A DNA stretch of 64,000 bases from Lachnospiraceae bacterium (GTDB taxonomy: Bacteria > Bacillota > Clostridia > Lachnospirales > Lachnospiraceae): NCBI GenBank assembly GCA_009774175.1, contig VSNG01000016.1, positions 9,407 to 73,406 on the forward strand, written 5' to 3'. This document shows, in pieces, positions 25,312 through 33,705 of this stretch (the stretch's first letter is position 1; the number at the start of each line of letters is the position of its first letter). A program made the position numbers and the translations under genes. The notes under the pieces were generated by a model. That model saw only the letters and a list, made by a program, of their open reading frames with translations, was not told the origin of the DNA and did no database searches.

Positions 25312-25338
25312 AAAAAATCCGTGAGCAGCAGCTCACGG
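25312..25338 (-). terminator. Terminator of tRNA-Trp
   Basis: On the minus strand CCGTGAGC, loop TGCT, GCTCACGG is followed by ATTTTTT. The stem is perfect (8 bp) and lies just after the tRNA 3' end. Confidence 0.9.
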
Positions 25339-25348
25339 GTCATGACAA

Positions 25349-25419
25349 CAGGGGCAGTAGGAATCGAACCCACATCGATGGTTTTGGAGACCACTGTTCT
25401 ACCTTTGAACTATGCCCCT
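25349..25419 (-). tRNA. trnW: tRNA-Trp (anticodon CCA)
   Basis: The minus-strand cloverleaf is complete. The acceptor AGGGGCA pairs with TGCCCCT and the discriminator is G. The D stem is GTTC/GAAC. The anticodon stem GTGGT/ACCAT encloses loop CTCCAAA with anticodon CCA. The T arm GTGGG/CCTAC encloses TTCGATT. The CCA end is not encoded. It has its own strong promoter and terminator. Confidence 0.97.
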
Positions 25420-25456
25420 TCACAGTCTGGCGGATATAGGAAAGCCGCCGAGAACT

Positions 25457-25486
25457 ATTATAGCACAGATGGATGTAGAAGTGCAA
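25457..25486 (-). promoter_or_regulatory. Promoter of tRNA-Trp
   Basis: On the minus strand TTGCAC (25486-25481) and a perfect TATAAT (25462-25457) are spaced by 18 bases, about 38 bases before the tRNA 5' end. Confidence 0.8.
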
Positions 25487-25500
25487 GCAAAAAAAAGAGA

Positions 25501-25965
25501 ATGACAGAAAGGATGAAAAACAGTATGTTAGAGCAGGCAGGAGCAATGTTTGACGATATGGAGGCGATGCTTTACCGCATCAAAAAGAAGGTATATAAGG
25601 AGAGAATGGCAATTTTCTGTGAGAAAAATGCGGATACGCTCAGGGAGATGACCGGCTTTGTGGAACAGGCGGAAAATAAGGAGGAAGCCGCGGCGCAGAT
25701 GGCGACTGCCTTCGGGGACATGGTACAGGACCGGTTCGGAAAAAGGGGAAAGATCAGCGGCAGAAGCCAGATGGATATTAACGTGTTTATGATTTACTAT
25801 GTTTTTCCGTCCATTCTTCTGACAAACAGTGAGTGCGCCAGAATCCTTGCGGACGCCATCAGGGACGAGTGGCGCGGCCGTTTCCGGGACAGCGCGCAGA
25901 TCGGGTATACGACCTTTGAGGAGCTTTGCGGCACCTTTCAGGAGAAATTTCTGGGGATTTTTTAA
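25501..25965 (+). CDS. Hypothetical helical cytoplasmic protein
   Basis: The 154-residue soluble protein is helix-rich, with conserved-looking stretches VNVFMIYYVFPSIL-like (residues about 95-108) and a C-terminal FEELCGTFQEKFLGIF. The start is uncertain: ATG 25501 (MTERMKNSML), ATG 25516 and ATG 25525 (MLEQAGAMF) are all in frame; AGAAAGG at 25507 best fits 25525. The same frame is open back through the tRNA, which is not coding. The gene ends before a clear terminator. I do not recognise a family and assign no function. Confidence 0.6.
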   Translation: MTERMKNSMLEQAGAMFDDMEAMLYRIKKKVYKERMAIFCEKNADTLREMTGFVEQAENKEEAAAQMATAFGDMVQDRFGKRGKISGRSQMDINVFMIYYVFPSILLTNSECARILADAIRDEWRGRFRDSAQIGYTTFEELCGTFQEKFLGIF

Positions 25966-25984
25966 GCCTGCCTGTGGAACATCG

Positions 25985-26007
25985 AAGGAAGAAAAGCCTT
26001 CCTTTTT
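25985..26007 (+). terminator. Terminator after the hypothetical gene
   Basis: AAGGAAG (25985-25991), loop AAAAGC and CTTCCTT (25998-26004) are followed by TTT. It lies between two convergent genes. Confidence 0.7.
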
Positions 26008-26016
26008 AAATGAAAT

Positions 26017-27447
26017 TTAAAAATTAAAATAGATAAAAGGATTATGCGCGCCCAGAATTAAGAAGGATACGGCCCACAGGAAGGCGATTCCATAGCAGAT
26101 CGGCAGCAGCAGGTCGGCAGCGTATGCAGACATTCGGTTCCGGGATAAAACGGAACCGATTTTTTTGGCAGCCGGCGTTGCAAATACCAGTCCCGCAAGG
26201 AGAAAGAAACCGTATTCCCGCATATATTTCAGGAGCTGTTCGTTCATGATCTCAAAGGGAATATGATAGTAACCGATCATGGCAAGGCAGTACCGTATTC
26301 CGTCTTTTAGATGCAGGGAATTAAATATCACCCAGGCAAAATTAACGCAAAGCAGTGTAACTGCCTGCCATAAGATCCGTAAAAGCCTGCTTTTTCTCTG
26401 CTCCGGCTTTACGGCGTATTTTTCCAGCACAAGGAGACAGAAATAGATCAGGCCCCAGACAACGAAGTTATAATTCGCCCCGTGCCAGATGCCTGTCAGG
26501 AGCCAGACGATCAGCAGATTTAAAATATGTCTCGGGACACAGACTTTAGAGCCACCCAGCGGGATATAGACATAATCCCGGAACCACTGTCCCAGAGAGA
26601 TATGCCATCTTCTCCAGAACTCTGTAACCGACCGGGAAATATAGGGATAATTAAAATTTTCCTCAAATTCAAATCCGAATATCTTTCCAAGACCGATCGC
26701 CATATCGGAATATCCCGAAAAATCGTAGAAAATCTGTAATGAGTAGCAGATCGAACCAAGCCACAGTAAGGACGGGGAGGCAGTGTGCACATCCATCCCC
26801 CGGATCCCTTCGGCAACGACTGCCAGATGGTTTGACAGCAGTATTTTTTTGCAGAATCCCAGAAGGAACCGCTGTGTTCCCTCGCCGAATTTATTCACAG
26901 AGTATACCCGTTTGGTGATCTGTTCCTCGATGGAATGATATCTCACGATGGGCCCGGCGATCAGCTGGGGAAAAAAGGAGATATACAGGGCGATATACAG
27001 AGGATTTTTCTGCACGTTTACCCGCTCATAATAGACGTCTATGACATAGGACAGGGCTTGAAAGGTAAAAAAGGAGATGCCGATTGGCAGCGTGATATCG
27101 GCCATGGGAAGCTCCTTCTGAAACAGGGCGTTTTCTATGGATATGGCAAAATTCAGATATTTGCAGACAAATAAAAGGGCCAGATTTAGGGCCACGTCCA
27201 GAAACAGACAGAGCTTTGCCTGATTTTTTTGGCCCGCCGTATTGGCCCGGTTGACGAGCAGGGCGAAACAGTAATTGATCAGGATGGAGAGGAGCATGAC
27301 GTAGACAAATTCCGGCTCTCCGTAGGCGTAAAAGAGAAAGCTTGCCACAAGCAGGACATAGTTTCTGTACTTTTCCTTGGAAAGATAGAAAAGGCCGGTG
27401 ACAAGGGGCAAAAATATAAAAGTAAAGAGCAAGCTTGAAAAAACCAT
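26017..27447 (-). CDS. MBOAT-family O-acyltransferase (AlgI/DltB-like)
   Basis: The 476-residue polytopic membrane protein has about ten helices. The MBOAT signature FWRRWHISLGQWFRDYVYIP lies near residue 280, and the catalytic His is in TGIWHGANYNF near residue 315. In alginate-type systems this protein moves acetyl groups across the membrane to a partner that acetylates a polysaccharide. The upstream gene encodes such a partner (DHHW protein), 52 bases away, and the two are the usual pair. Target polymer unknown. It is the last gene of the minus-strand operon. Confidence 0.93.
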   Translation of the reverse strand: MVFSSLLFTFIFLPLVTGLFYLSKEKYRNYVLLVASFLFYAYGEPEFVYVMLLSILINYCFALLVNRANTAGQKNQAKLCLFLDVALNLALLFVCKYLNFAISIENALFQKELPMADITLPIGISFFTFQALSYVIDVYYERVNVQKNPLYIALYISFFPQLIAGPIVRYHSIEEQITKRVYSVNKFGEGTQRFLLGFCKKILLSNHLAVVAEGIRGMDVHTASPSLLWLGSICYSLQIFYDFSGYSDMAIGLGKIFGFEFEENFNYPYISRSVTEFWRRWHISLGQWFRDYVYIPLGGSKVCVPRHILNLLIVWLLTGIWHGANYNFVVWGLIYFCLLVLEKYAVKPEQRKSRLLRILWQAVTLLCVNFAWVIFNSLHLKDGIRYCLAMIGYYHIPFEIMNEQLLKYMREYGFFLLAGLVFATPAAKKIGSVLSRNRMSAYAADLLLPICYGIAFLWAVSFLILGAHNPFIYFNF

Positions 27448-27499
27448 ATGCAGAATCTCCCGTTACAGGATGGACCGGCAGGTAACTGTGCGGAGCCAT

Positions 27500-28657
27500 T
27501 CAGCTGTTAAAATCTGTAAAATTCAGTTTGTCATTATGATCGTCCAGACAGTCGGCATGGTACAGAATGATTACCGCGTCCGGGGAGCACTGGTCGATAT
27601 ATTCCTTCGTAAACTGTGCCATATCCTCATCGGAGACATACTGCACTTCCTGAAAGCCCATAACCAGATAAGGGGTGAAGGCCTTGCCGAAGGAATCCGT
27701 AAGGATCAGGATCTTTTTATCGTTGGGGCAGTCCAAATTTCTGTAATTTTCGAGGGTATTGTCAAAAACATGGTCGTAAGTATACATGGATTTCGTATCT
27801 CTGCTTTGCAGCGGTTCCATGTCATACAGAAGCTCCGGCATACTGCCCGTTTCCGAATCGGCCAGCCGTTGGATTTTCGTGGGGAATTTCGGAACAAACA
27901 GGTCAAAGTCATCAATGCCTGCATAATAGGCGCCGGTTCGCTGGCCGTAAGAGCCAAGATGCCATTGTTCATAGGTGATCACGTCATAATTGGCGATATT
28001 GCTGACGCGGGCATCGACTTTACAGCGCAGCTTTTCCACAAGCCGCTCCTCCAGTTTGCCGTAGGCGTAGAAAGCGCCCCTTGTAGTCCAGTGGTGGTCT
28101 GTTTTGTACATCATATCATAGTGATCAAGCCCGTCTTCTCGTATGATCTTCCGCAGGTCCATGACGTCGACGCCTGCCGTTTCAATCGGTTTGAGTAATC
28201 GGTCAAGATTTTCATTTGCATAATCGTGTATGCCGGCCGGTAATTCCGGGTCATATTTATTGACCGTATAGGGAGGCGCTACATAAACGAAGGCAATTCC
28301 CTTTTCATTTAAATAGCGGTTCAGAGCAATTATATTTTCGGCATAGCCCTGCACAACCTCGTCGGCAGCGGGATTGTGCGGCCGCAGCAGATGGCCGTTA
28401 TTCAGTTTAATGACTCCGTTCATTTCGTGCTGTCCCAGTACGCTTCTGACAGCGCCGTTAAAATTGATAAATTGCAGCTTTCCGTAGAAGCTGGACGCTT
28501 CGTCCGTTTCAAATCGGTTTCCAAGATCGGCGGTCCATTCGTTGTAGTCCGTGACGTCGTTGACATAGAAATCAATCAGGCTGCAAAAGCTTTTCAGGCC
28601 CAGCAGAACGATCACAATCATAAAAACGGCCGTAAAGGCGATAGATTTCTTTTCCAT
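27500..28657 (-). CDS. DHHW family protein (AlgX/SGNH-like acetyltransferase partner)
   Basis: The 385-residue protein has one N-terminal membrane anchor (about residues 6-28) and an extracellular SGNH-like domain. The naming motif KTDHHWTTRGAFYAY lies near residue 190; the first half has VYVAPPYTVNKYDPELP near residue 98, and LTDSFGKAF near 315 supplies the serine of the GDS-like block. AlgX/DHHW proteins take acetyl groups from MBOAT partners and transfer them to polysaccharide. The start at 28657 abuts the GH42 stop with no gap, indicating translational coupling. Confidence 0.9.
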   Translation of the reverse strand: MEKKSIAFTAVFMIVIVLLGLKSFCSLIDFYVNDVTDYNEWTADLGNRFETDEASSFYGKLQFINFNGAVRSVLGQHEMNGVIKLNNGHLLRPHNPAADEVVQGYAENIIALNRYLNEKGIAFVYVAPPYTVNKYDPELPAGIHDYANENLDRLLKPIETAGVDVMDLRKIIREDGLDHYDMMYKTDHHWTTRGAFYAYGKLEERLVEKLRCKVDARVSNIANYDVITYEQWHLGSYGQRTGAYYAGIDDFDLFVPKFPTKIQRLADSETGSMPELLYDMEPLQSRDTKSMYTYDHVFDNTLENYRNLDCPNDKKILILTDSFGKAFTPYLVMGFQEVQYVSDEDMAQFTKEYIDQCSPDAVIILYHADCLDDHNDKLNFTDFNS

Positions 28658-30742
28658 TCAGGTCTCCTCCAAAATCAGGAAATCCCAGCATGAAAGCAGG
28701 ATCGGATCGCCGTCTTTGATGAAATCTGCAGGATTTTCTGCGTCCGAACCGGATTTTGGAATAGAAGCGCAGCAGGCGTCTGAAGCCTGACGGCCGGCCA
28801 GAAGCACGCGGGCCTTTGGTCCATGGTAAACGGTTTCCTGCACGGTTTCGGAATAGTTAAAATAATAGGTTATTTCTTTTTGCAGATCGTTTACGCCCCG
28901 TTTAATAACGAGGGGCCAAAGGGCTTCTTCCATAGGGATGTCCGCCTTTTCGCAGAGGAAGACGAGCAGTCTTTTCAGCACATCCGAGTCTGTATAACAG
29001 CCAAGGTAAACGGCATAGCCCTGTCCGAACTGATTTCCCGTAATGGAGGCATGGTCTCCCCAATGGGGATGGGCATAATAGGCCAGCCCGTCGGCCGTGT
29101 CTTGGATGAGCAGTTCCATCCAGTGCCGGACGCAGCCGACGGAATTGACTGAGGTAGTCGAAATATTTCCCGGTTCCCGCTTCAATCCAACGTCAACGCC
29201 GTCCGTAAACTGATCGTAAGTCATGCCGAAAACCTCCGTCAGTCCGTGGGGCAGATCGTCATGATAGATTTTCAGCATTCTGTCCGCTATTGCGGTTTTA
29301 AAAGTGGAGAGCAGGACACCGCCCGCCGCTGTGTAATCTTTCAGTGCGTTGACAAGCTCGTCGGAAACACTGTAGAGCGCAGGGGTGATAATCAACTTGT
29401 ATTGACTGAATAGGTCTATATCATGTGGCGAAAGAATATCGCATTCCACATTCAGTTCATAGAGCGCGTCAAAGCACCAGCGGAAAATATCGTTGTAGGA
29501 GGGGCCGTTTGGAATGGAGAACCATCGCAGGGCGTCCAGCGATACGTTGTCTAACAGAATGCCCACAGAGCAGCGCTTTTTCAAATTGACCAAATGAGTA
29601 CCGTATTTGGCGAAGTCTGCGCCGATGCGGCACACCTCTTTATAGGTGGCGTTTTCTTTCAGGTTGTGGCTTAAGACGCCTTTCCAGTAGGATTCGACGG
29701 CATTATGGATGGAATGCCAGTGCCAGTATTCGACAGCGTTAGCTCCGTTTGCCAGATGGCTGAACGCCTGCATGGAAAGCTGTCCCGGATAGGAGAGCCA
29801 GCCGTGGTTGCCCTGCGCCTGCGTCTCCAGAACCAGATAGTTGTCCCTTTTCAGGGAGCGGGCGATTGCGCCGCCGAAAGCGATTTCTTTGCCGGTCAGA
29901 TCCTGAGCGGAGGGGTGGTAGATATCGCAGCCCGCAATCGTGAGCGCACGGGCGGCGTCCCATTGGTCGACCTCCGGCTGCATGCCATAGGAATAACCGA
30001 TCCAGTCATAGTCAAAATTATGGGTAATAAACTGATCCGGGCGCGCATAGGAAGCCACAATATCTCTCTGCCATGTGAGAAAATCCGTTACAAGCTTCCG
30101 CTGGAATTTCTGATAGGCCTCTCCCAGACTGGCGTTGATGGTGCCGCGCACGTCGGGAAAATCCTCCCACGCATTAATGCGGTTGCTCCAGTAATCCAGT
30201 CCCCACGCCTGATTTAACAGGGTAAGATCGCCGTGGAAAACTGTCCTCATATAAGCCACGAACTTTTTCTGGGCGTAGGCGGAGCAGGTGTCGTAGGATT
30301 TGGTTTCATTATCAAGCTGAAAACCGATCACATGGTCGTATGGCTGTATTTCCTCCATGAGCCGTCTGATAATCCTTTCCGCATGTTTTAAGTACATGGG
30401 ATGGGCGATATCCATATTCTGCCTGCGGCCGTAGCGTTCCTGTCCTGTGTGTGTTTCGGTGAGAATGTCGGGATATTTGCGCGCAAGCCAGGTGGGAACT
30501 GCGTAAGTAGGGGTGCCCACGATGACCTGAATGCCGTATTTTCGTGAGCAGATAAGCATCCGATGCAGATGGGTAAAATCAAACGCATTATCCTGCGGCT
30601 CCCATGTGCTCCAGGTGGATTCCGCAATGCGGATCACGTTCATGCCTGCTTTTTTCATCATTTCCATGTCGGTTTCGATGCGGTCTTCGGGCAGATATTC
30701 ATTATAGTAAGCCGCGCCGAAAAGAAGTCGGTCTGTTTTCAT
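28658..30742 (-). CDS. Glycoside hydrolase family 42 beta-galactosidase
   Basis: The 694-residue protein is a retaining beta-galactosidase of clan GH-A. The N-terminal TIM barrel starts with FGAAYYNEYLPEDRIETD. The acid/base Glu is in FQLDNETKSY near residue 140 and the nucleophile Glu is probably in LVLETQAQGNHGW near residue 305. A trimerisation domain and a short beta C-terminal part follow. There is no signal peptide, so it acts in the cytoplasm on imported galactosides. The ATG at 30742 has AAAGGA 8 bases upstream and overlaps the DUF3842 stop as ATGA; a TTG eight codons earlier is less likely. No sugar transporter is adjacent, which is odd for GH42. Confidence 0.92.
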   Translation of the reverse strand: MKTDRLLFGAAYYNEYLPEDRIETDMEMMKKAGMNVIRIAESTWSTWEPQDNAFDFTHLHRMLICSRKYGIQVIVGTPTYAVPTWLARKYPDILTETHTGQERYGRRQNMDIAHPMYLKHAERIIRRLMEEIQPYDHVIGFQLDNETKSYDTCSAYAQKKFVAYMRTVFHGDLTLLNQAWGLDYWSNRINAWEDFPDVRGTINASLGEAYQKFQRKLVTDFLTWQRDIVASYARPDQFITHNFDYDWIGYSYGMQPEVDQWDAARALTIAGCDIYHPSAQDLTGKEIAFGGAIARSLKRDNYLVLETQAQGNHGWLSYPGQLSMQAFSHLANGANAVEYWHWHSIHNAVESYWKGVLSHNLKENATYKEVCRIGADFAKYGTHLVNLKKRCSVGILLDNVSLDALRWFSIPNGPSYNDIFRWCFDALYELNVECDILSPHDIDLFSQYKLIITPALYSVSDELVNALKDYTAAGGVLLSTFKTAIADRMLKIYHDDLPHGLTEVFGMTYDQFTDGVDVGLKREPGNISTTSVNSVGCVRHWMELLIQDTADGLAYYAHPHWGDHASITGNQFGQGYAVYLGCYTDSDVLKRLLVFLCEKADIPMEEALWPLVIKRGVNDLQKEITYYFNYSETVQETVYHGPKARVLLAGRQASDACCASIPKSGSDAENPADFIKDGDPILLSCWDFLILEET

Positions 30743-31149
30743 CTGTGAATCCTTTCTTCCAGACAATCCACCGCCATGCGGATATAATCGCCAAGGGAGA
30801 TTTCCTCACAGCCTGCGATATAGTGGTTGCAGCGGTTTACGGGGATAAGAATCTTAAATGCCCTGGCGGCGCCCACAGCCGTTGCGATGGCCGGGGTGAT
30901 TTCCCCCAGCAGCGCGTTTGCAAAGACGATGCCAACGGGGCCTATTACAAAATCTGCGTCGGCCGCATTTACCAGCGCCGCGTTTTCGCCTGTGGCGCCG
31001 AAATCCGCGCCTGCTTTCAACATGGCGGCGGTAGCTGTAGTGTTGGTGCCGATGGCGTAGAGCTCTGCCTTGATCTGCCTTTCCCTGATCCGTTCGATTA
31101 CGGTTTTGCCGATGCGGCCGCCCTGGCCGTCTATGACGGTAATCTTCAT
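30739..31149 (-). CDS. DUF3842 family protein
   Basis: The 136-residue protein opens with a Rossmann-like glycine loop (VIDGQGGRIGKTV, residues 5-17) and has alternating strands and helices (AELYAIGTNTTATAAMLKAGA near residue 29; VGPVGIVFANALLGEITP near 69). This matches DUF3842, a small family of Clostridia with no assigned reaction; the fold suggests nucleotide or cofactor binding. It is the first gene of the minus-strand operon, and its stop overlaps the GH42 start by four bases. The role in that operon is unknown. Confidence 0.82.
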   Translation of the reverse strand: MKITVIDGQGGRIGKTVIERIRERQIKAELYAIGTNTTATAAMLKAGADFGATGENAALVNAADADFVIGPVGIVFANALLGEITPAIATAVGAARAFKILIPVNRCNHYIAGCEEISLGDYIRMAVDCLEERIHR

Positions 31150-31378
31150 ATGAGGAATCCTCCCTGCTTTGACGTTTGTTTCATTGATTCGGCGTCTGGT
31201 TAATCAGTTTGACATATGATTCAAGTATAACATAGAGACAAAGCGTATAAAATAAAAAAATCTTATTATACTAATTTCCCAGCGAGAGTATTTGACAGGA
31301 AAATACAGAGATTATCTGAAAATCGACAGACAGGGAAGCGATTTGTAAAAGCACGATAACAGGAGACGAGGATATATT

Positions 31379-32014
31379 ATGTCAACTAATAGCGCGACAA
31401 TCTATTTGAAGGCGGAGCAGAATGTGGAGGTGCAGGAGAGGGAGGTAAGCGTCAGCGATATCGCCTCGCTGACCTGCGCGGATGCCCACATCCTTGCTAA
31501 GGCCAGGTCTTTGAGACTCTGGAAGTTTGAGGAGGGAGAGTCCAAAAGACAGGTGATAAGCATTCTCAAGGTGATTGAGCAGATCGAGAAAGCCTGTCCG
31601 GGAGTAAGCGTGGAAAATCTGGGAGAGACGGATGTGGTGGTGGAAAGGATTAACGTGGACAGACATAAGGGGTTTGTCCAGTGGTGCAAGCTTGCATTTG
31701 TGGCGCTGATCAGTTATTTCGGCACGGGCTTCACCATCATGGCATTTCACAACGATATCGGGATCAGCAGCGTTTTTTCCAAAATATATGAAATGGTGAC
31801 GGGTACGCCCGGAGACGGGTACGGCATTTTGGAGCTGGCTTATTCCATCGGGCTGGCGATTGGAATTATCGTCTTTTTTAATCATATCGGCGGCAGGCGG
31901 ATCACCAAAGACCCCACGCCTATTGAAGTGGAAATGCGGATATATGAAAAGGATGTGAATCAGTCGCTGATTGCGACGGCGGACAGGGAGGGAAAGACCA
32001 TTGATGTTTCTTAG
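31379..32014 (+). CDS. spoVAA: Stage V sporulation protein AA
   Basis: The 211-residue protein has an N-terminal cytoplasmic domain with YLKAEQNVEVQEREVSVSD (residues 9-27), followed by two membrane helices (about residues 98-120 and 150-175). This is the SpoVAA layout. SpoVA proteins form the inner-membrane channel of the spore that moves dipicolinic acid in during sporulation and out during germination. The ATG at 31379 follows AGGAGACGAGG. It overlaps spoVAB by 11 bases. The 229-base spacer upstream is AT-rich and divergent from the DUF3842 operon; no confident promoter could be fixed in it. Confidence 0.92.
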   Translation: MSTNSATIYLKAEQNVEVQEREVSVSDIASLTCADAHILAKARSLRLWKFEEGESKRQVISILKVIEQIEKACPGVSVENLGETDVVVERINVDRHKGFVQWCKLAFVALISYFGTGFTIMAFHNDIGISSVFSKIYEMVTGTPGDGYGILELAYSIGLAIGIIVFFNHIGGRRITKDPTPIEVEMRIYEKDVNQSLIATADREGKTIDVS

Positions 32015-32486
32015 ACAGCTTCTTTTGGCGCTGGTCGGCATGAGCGCCGGGCTGATCGTGTCGGCAGGGGTGTTTACCGTCCTGATTTCGGTGGGACTGA
32101 TCCCTCGCTTTGCGGGAAAAATGCATGTGGCGCACAAAGTATTCGTGCTGGAGGAGGCGGTCATTCTGGGAACCCTTACGGGCAGCTTTTTCAGCGTTTA
32201 CAGCGAATGGGGGAAGGTGGGGGCCTATGTGCGTCTGCATGATATTTTCGGATCGGCGACAGAAGGCGTATGGAACCTGACCGGCTCGCTGATACAGATA
32301 GTATTTGGATTATTTGCGGGAATTTTTGTCGGCTGCCTGGCCCTTGCCATTGCGGAAATGCTCAATACCATTCCTGTTTTCGCAAGAAGAATCGGTTTCA
32401 GGCACGGTCTTGGGATTGCAATTCTCGCAGTGGCGCTTGGAAAGCTTACGGGCAGCCTGATTTACTTTACGCAGCACTTATTTTGA
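32004..32486 (+). CDS. spoVAB: Stage V sporulation protein AB
   Basis: The 160-residue integral membrane protein has about four helices (residues 6-28, 48-66, 90-115 and 130-155). It matches SpoVAB in length and in position between AA and AC. The ATG at 32004 lies inside the spoVAA end, so it is translationally coupled; an in-frame ATG at 31971 is deeper inside spoVAA and less likely. It is a part of the dipicolinate channel complex of the forespore. Confidence 0.9.
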   Translation: MFLRQLLLALVGMSAGLIVSAGVFTVLISVGLIPRFAGKMHVAHKVFVLEEAVILGTLTGSFFSVYSEWGKVGAYVRLHDIFGSATEGVWNLTGSLIQIVFGLFAGIFVGCLALAIAEMLNTIPVFARRIGFRHGLGIAILAVALGKLTGSLIYFTQHLF

Positions 32487-32588
32487 AGCGGCAGAAACAC
32501 TGCGGCAGGATGGCCTGAAAAGAGACCGAAAACAAGTAAGGATCAGAGTGGTAAGAGAGAATAAACGGATGGAACAAGGAGGGAAAAA

Positions 32589-33113
32589 ATGGAGAGTGCG
32601 AAGCAGGAAGAAAAAAAGGTGAGCGGGGCAGAAAAAGAGACGGCATCAGGACAGTCCCAGAAGGAAAAGGAGCAGGCCTACAGACAGCACGTGGAACAGA
32701 CCACGCCCAAATACAGCATGTCTGTCCGTATGGCCAAGGCTTTTATCACAGGCGGCATCATCTGCGTGATCGGGCAGTGTATCTTAAACTATGCCACAAA
32801 TGCCATGGGACTTGACAAGGAGACGGCGGGTTCCTGGTGCTCCATGCTTTTGGTGCTGCTTAGCGTGGTGTTTACGGGCTTTGGGATTTACAACAAATGT
32901 GTGGAGTGGGGCGGCGCAGGCGCCCTTGTGCCGATTACGGGCTTTGCCAATTCAGTAGCCTCCGCGGCAATCGAGTATCAGAAGGAGGGACAGGTTTACG
33001 GCATTGGATGCAAAATTTTCACCATTGCGGGGCCGGTGATTCTGTACGGCATTTTTACAAGCTGGGTGCTGGGACTGCTGTACTGGATTGGGAAGATGAT
33101 GGGGATTCTTTGA
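32589..33113 (+). CDS. spoVAC: Stage V sporulation protein AC
   Basis: The 174-residue protein has a charged N-terminus (Lys/Glu/Gln rich, residues 1-38) and then four hydrophobic segments with the conserved YSMSVRMAKAFITGGIICVIGQ near residue 38 and VPITGFANSVASAAIEYQKEG near residue 113. SpoVAC is the mechanosensitive-type membrane subunit of the spore channel. The ATG follows AAGGAGGGAAAAA. A terminator follows directly, and spoVAD, usually next, is 27 kb away; spoVAE is not seen. Confidence 0.94.
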   Translation: MESAKQEEKKVSGAEKETASGQSQKEKEQAYRQHVEQTTPKYSMSVRMAKAFITGGIICVIGQCILNYATNAMGLDKETAGSWCSMLLVLLSVVFTGFGIYNKCVEWGGAGALVPITGFANSVASAAIEYQKEGQVYGIGCKIFTIAGPVILYGIFTSWVLGLLYWIGKMMGIL

Positions 33114-33155
33114 ACGAAGCCACAGAAAAGATTATAGAAGTAGGTTTGTATTATG

Positions 33156-33197
33156 AGCAGGGTAGCGAATGAAATGGTTTGTTAGCCTGCTTTTTAT
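33156..33197 (+). terminator. Terminator of the spoVAA-AB-AC unit
   Basis: AGCAGG at 33156-33161 pairs with CCTGCT ending at 33191, with further imperfect pairing inside the stem, and is followed by TTTTATT. Confidence 0.7.
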
Positions 33198-33225
33198 TGT
33201 ACATTTGGCTTGTTTCGATTATAAT
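33197..33225 (+). promoter_or_regulatory. Strong promoter for the 59-residue protein gene
   Basis: TTGTAC (33197-33202), 17 bases, and a perfect TATAAT (33220-33225), about 54 bases before the start codon at 33279. Confidence 0.75.
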
Positions 33226-33278
33226 ATGGATATGCTGAAAAGCGGATGTGAGAGAGAAACAGCGGGAGGATGAGAACG

Positions 33279-33458
33279 ATGTATACGTTTCGGTATCAGG
33301 TGGAAAGCATCGACGGAGATTATGCGAATTTAAAGCGCATTGACGTGGAGGAAGAGGGCGTTAAGCTGGTGGCCCGCGCCCTTCTTCCCCCGGAGATTAC
33401 AGAGGGGACGAAGCTTTTGTATGAGATGATGCAATATACTGTCATAAAAGATGAGTAA
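33279..33458 (+). CDS. 59-residue hypothetical protein
   Basis: A small acidic soluble protein (starts MYTFRYQVESIDGDY, ends MMQYTVIKDE) is predicted to form a compact beta-alpha unit. The ATG at 33279 has GGGAGG 9 bases upstream; the ATG at 33270 is too close to that site. The gene has a strong promoter of its own and another strong promoter right behind it, so it looks like an independent, well-expressed unit. No family recognised. Confidence 0.6.
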   Translation: MYTFRYQVESIDGDYANLKRIDVEEEGVKLVARALLPPEITEGTKLLYEMMQYTVIKDE

Positions 33459-33467
33459 TACATAGCA

Positions 33468-33497
33468 TTGCATTTTTGCATGGAATCCCTGTATAAT
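33468..33497 (+). promoter_or_regulatory. Promoter for the DUF512 gene
   Basis: TTGCAT (33468-33473), 18 bases, and a perfect TATAAT (33492-33497). It implies a leader of about 200 bases before the start at 33706. Confidence 0.7.
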
Positions 33498-33584
33498 GGG
33501 AACAGATCACAGGGGAGCGAAGAATGGGAAAGATTCCATGGTATTGCAGCATTCCCCGATAATATCGTGCTGCTGTTTTGGTAT

Positions 33585-33656
33585 GGCGGCGTGACTTCGA
33601 CCGCCAATCAGGCACGGCGGCGTGGTTTCGACCGCCAATCAGGCATGGCGGCAGGG
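33585..33656 (+). repeat. 31-base tandem repeats in the DUF512 leader
   Basis: Two nearly identical 31-base units start at 33585 and 33616, and a partial third starts at 33647. Each unit can fold back through GGCGG and CCGCC around a TTCGA centre. They lie in the untranslated leader. With only 2.3 copies and no spacers, this is not a CRISPR array. Confidence 0.85.
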
Positions 33657-33705
33657 AGACGGTCTGACAGAGGGGAAAAGATAGAAATAGGGAAAGGTGT
33701 ATTGT

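Noticed and set aside
25321..25500. An N-terminal extension of the 25501 gene through the tRNA
   Set aside because: The frame runs across a complete tRNA-Trp, its terminator and promoter, so coding there is not credible.
27398..28198. A 266-codon plus-strand open frame
   Set aside because: It is antisense to the DHHW and MBOAT genes, which have clear family motifs and operon structure.
33585..33656. A CRISPR array
   Set aside because: Only two full repeats and a partial one lie head to tail without spacers, and no cas genes are nearby.
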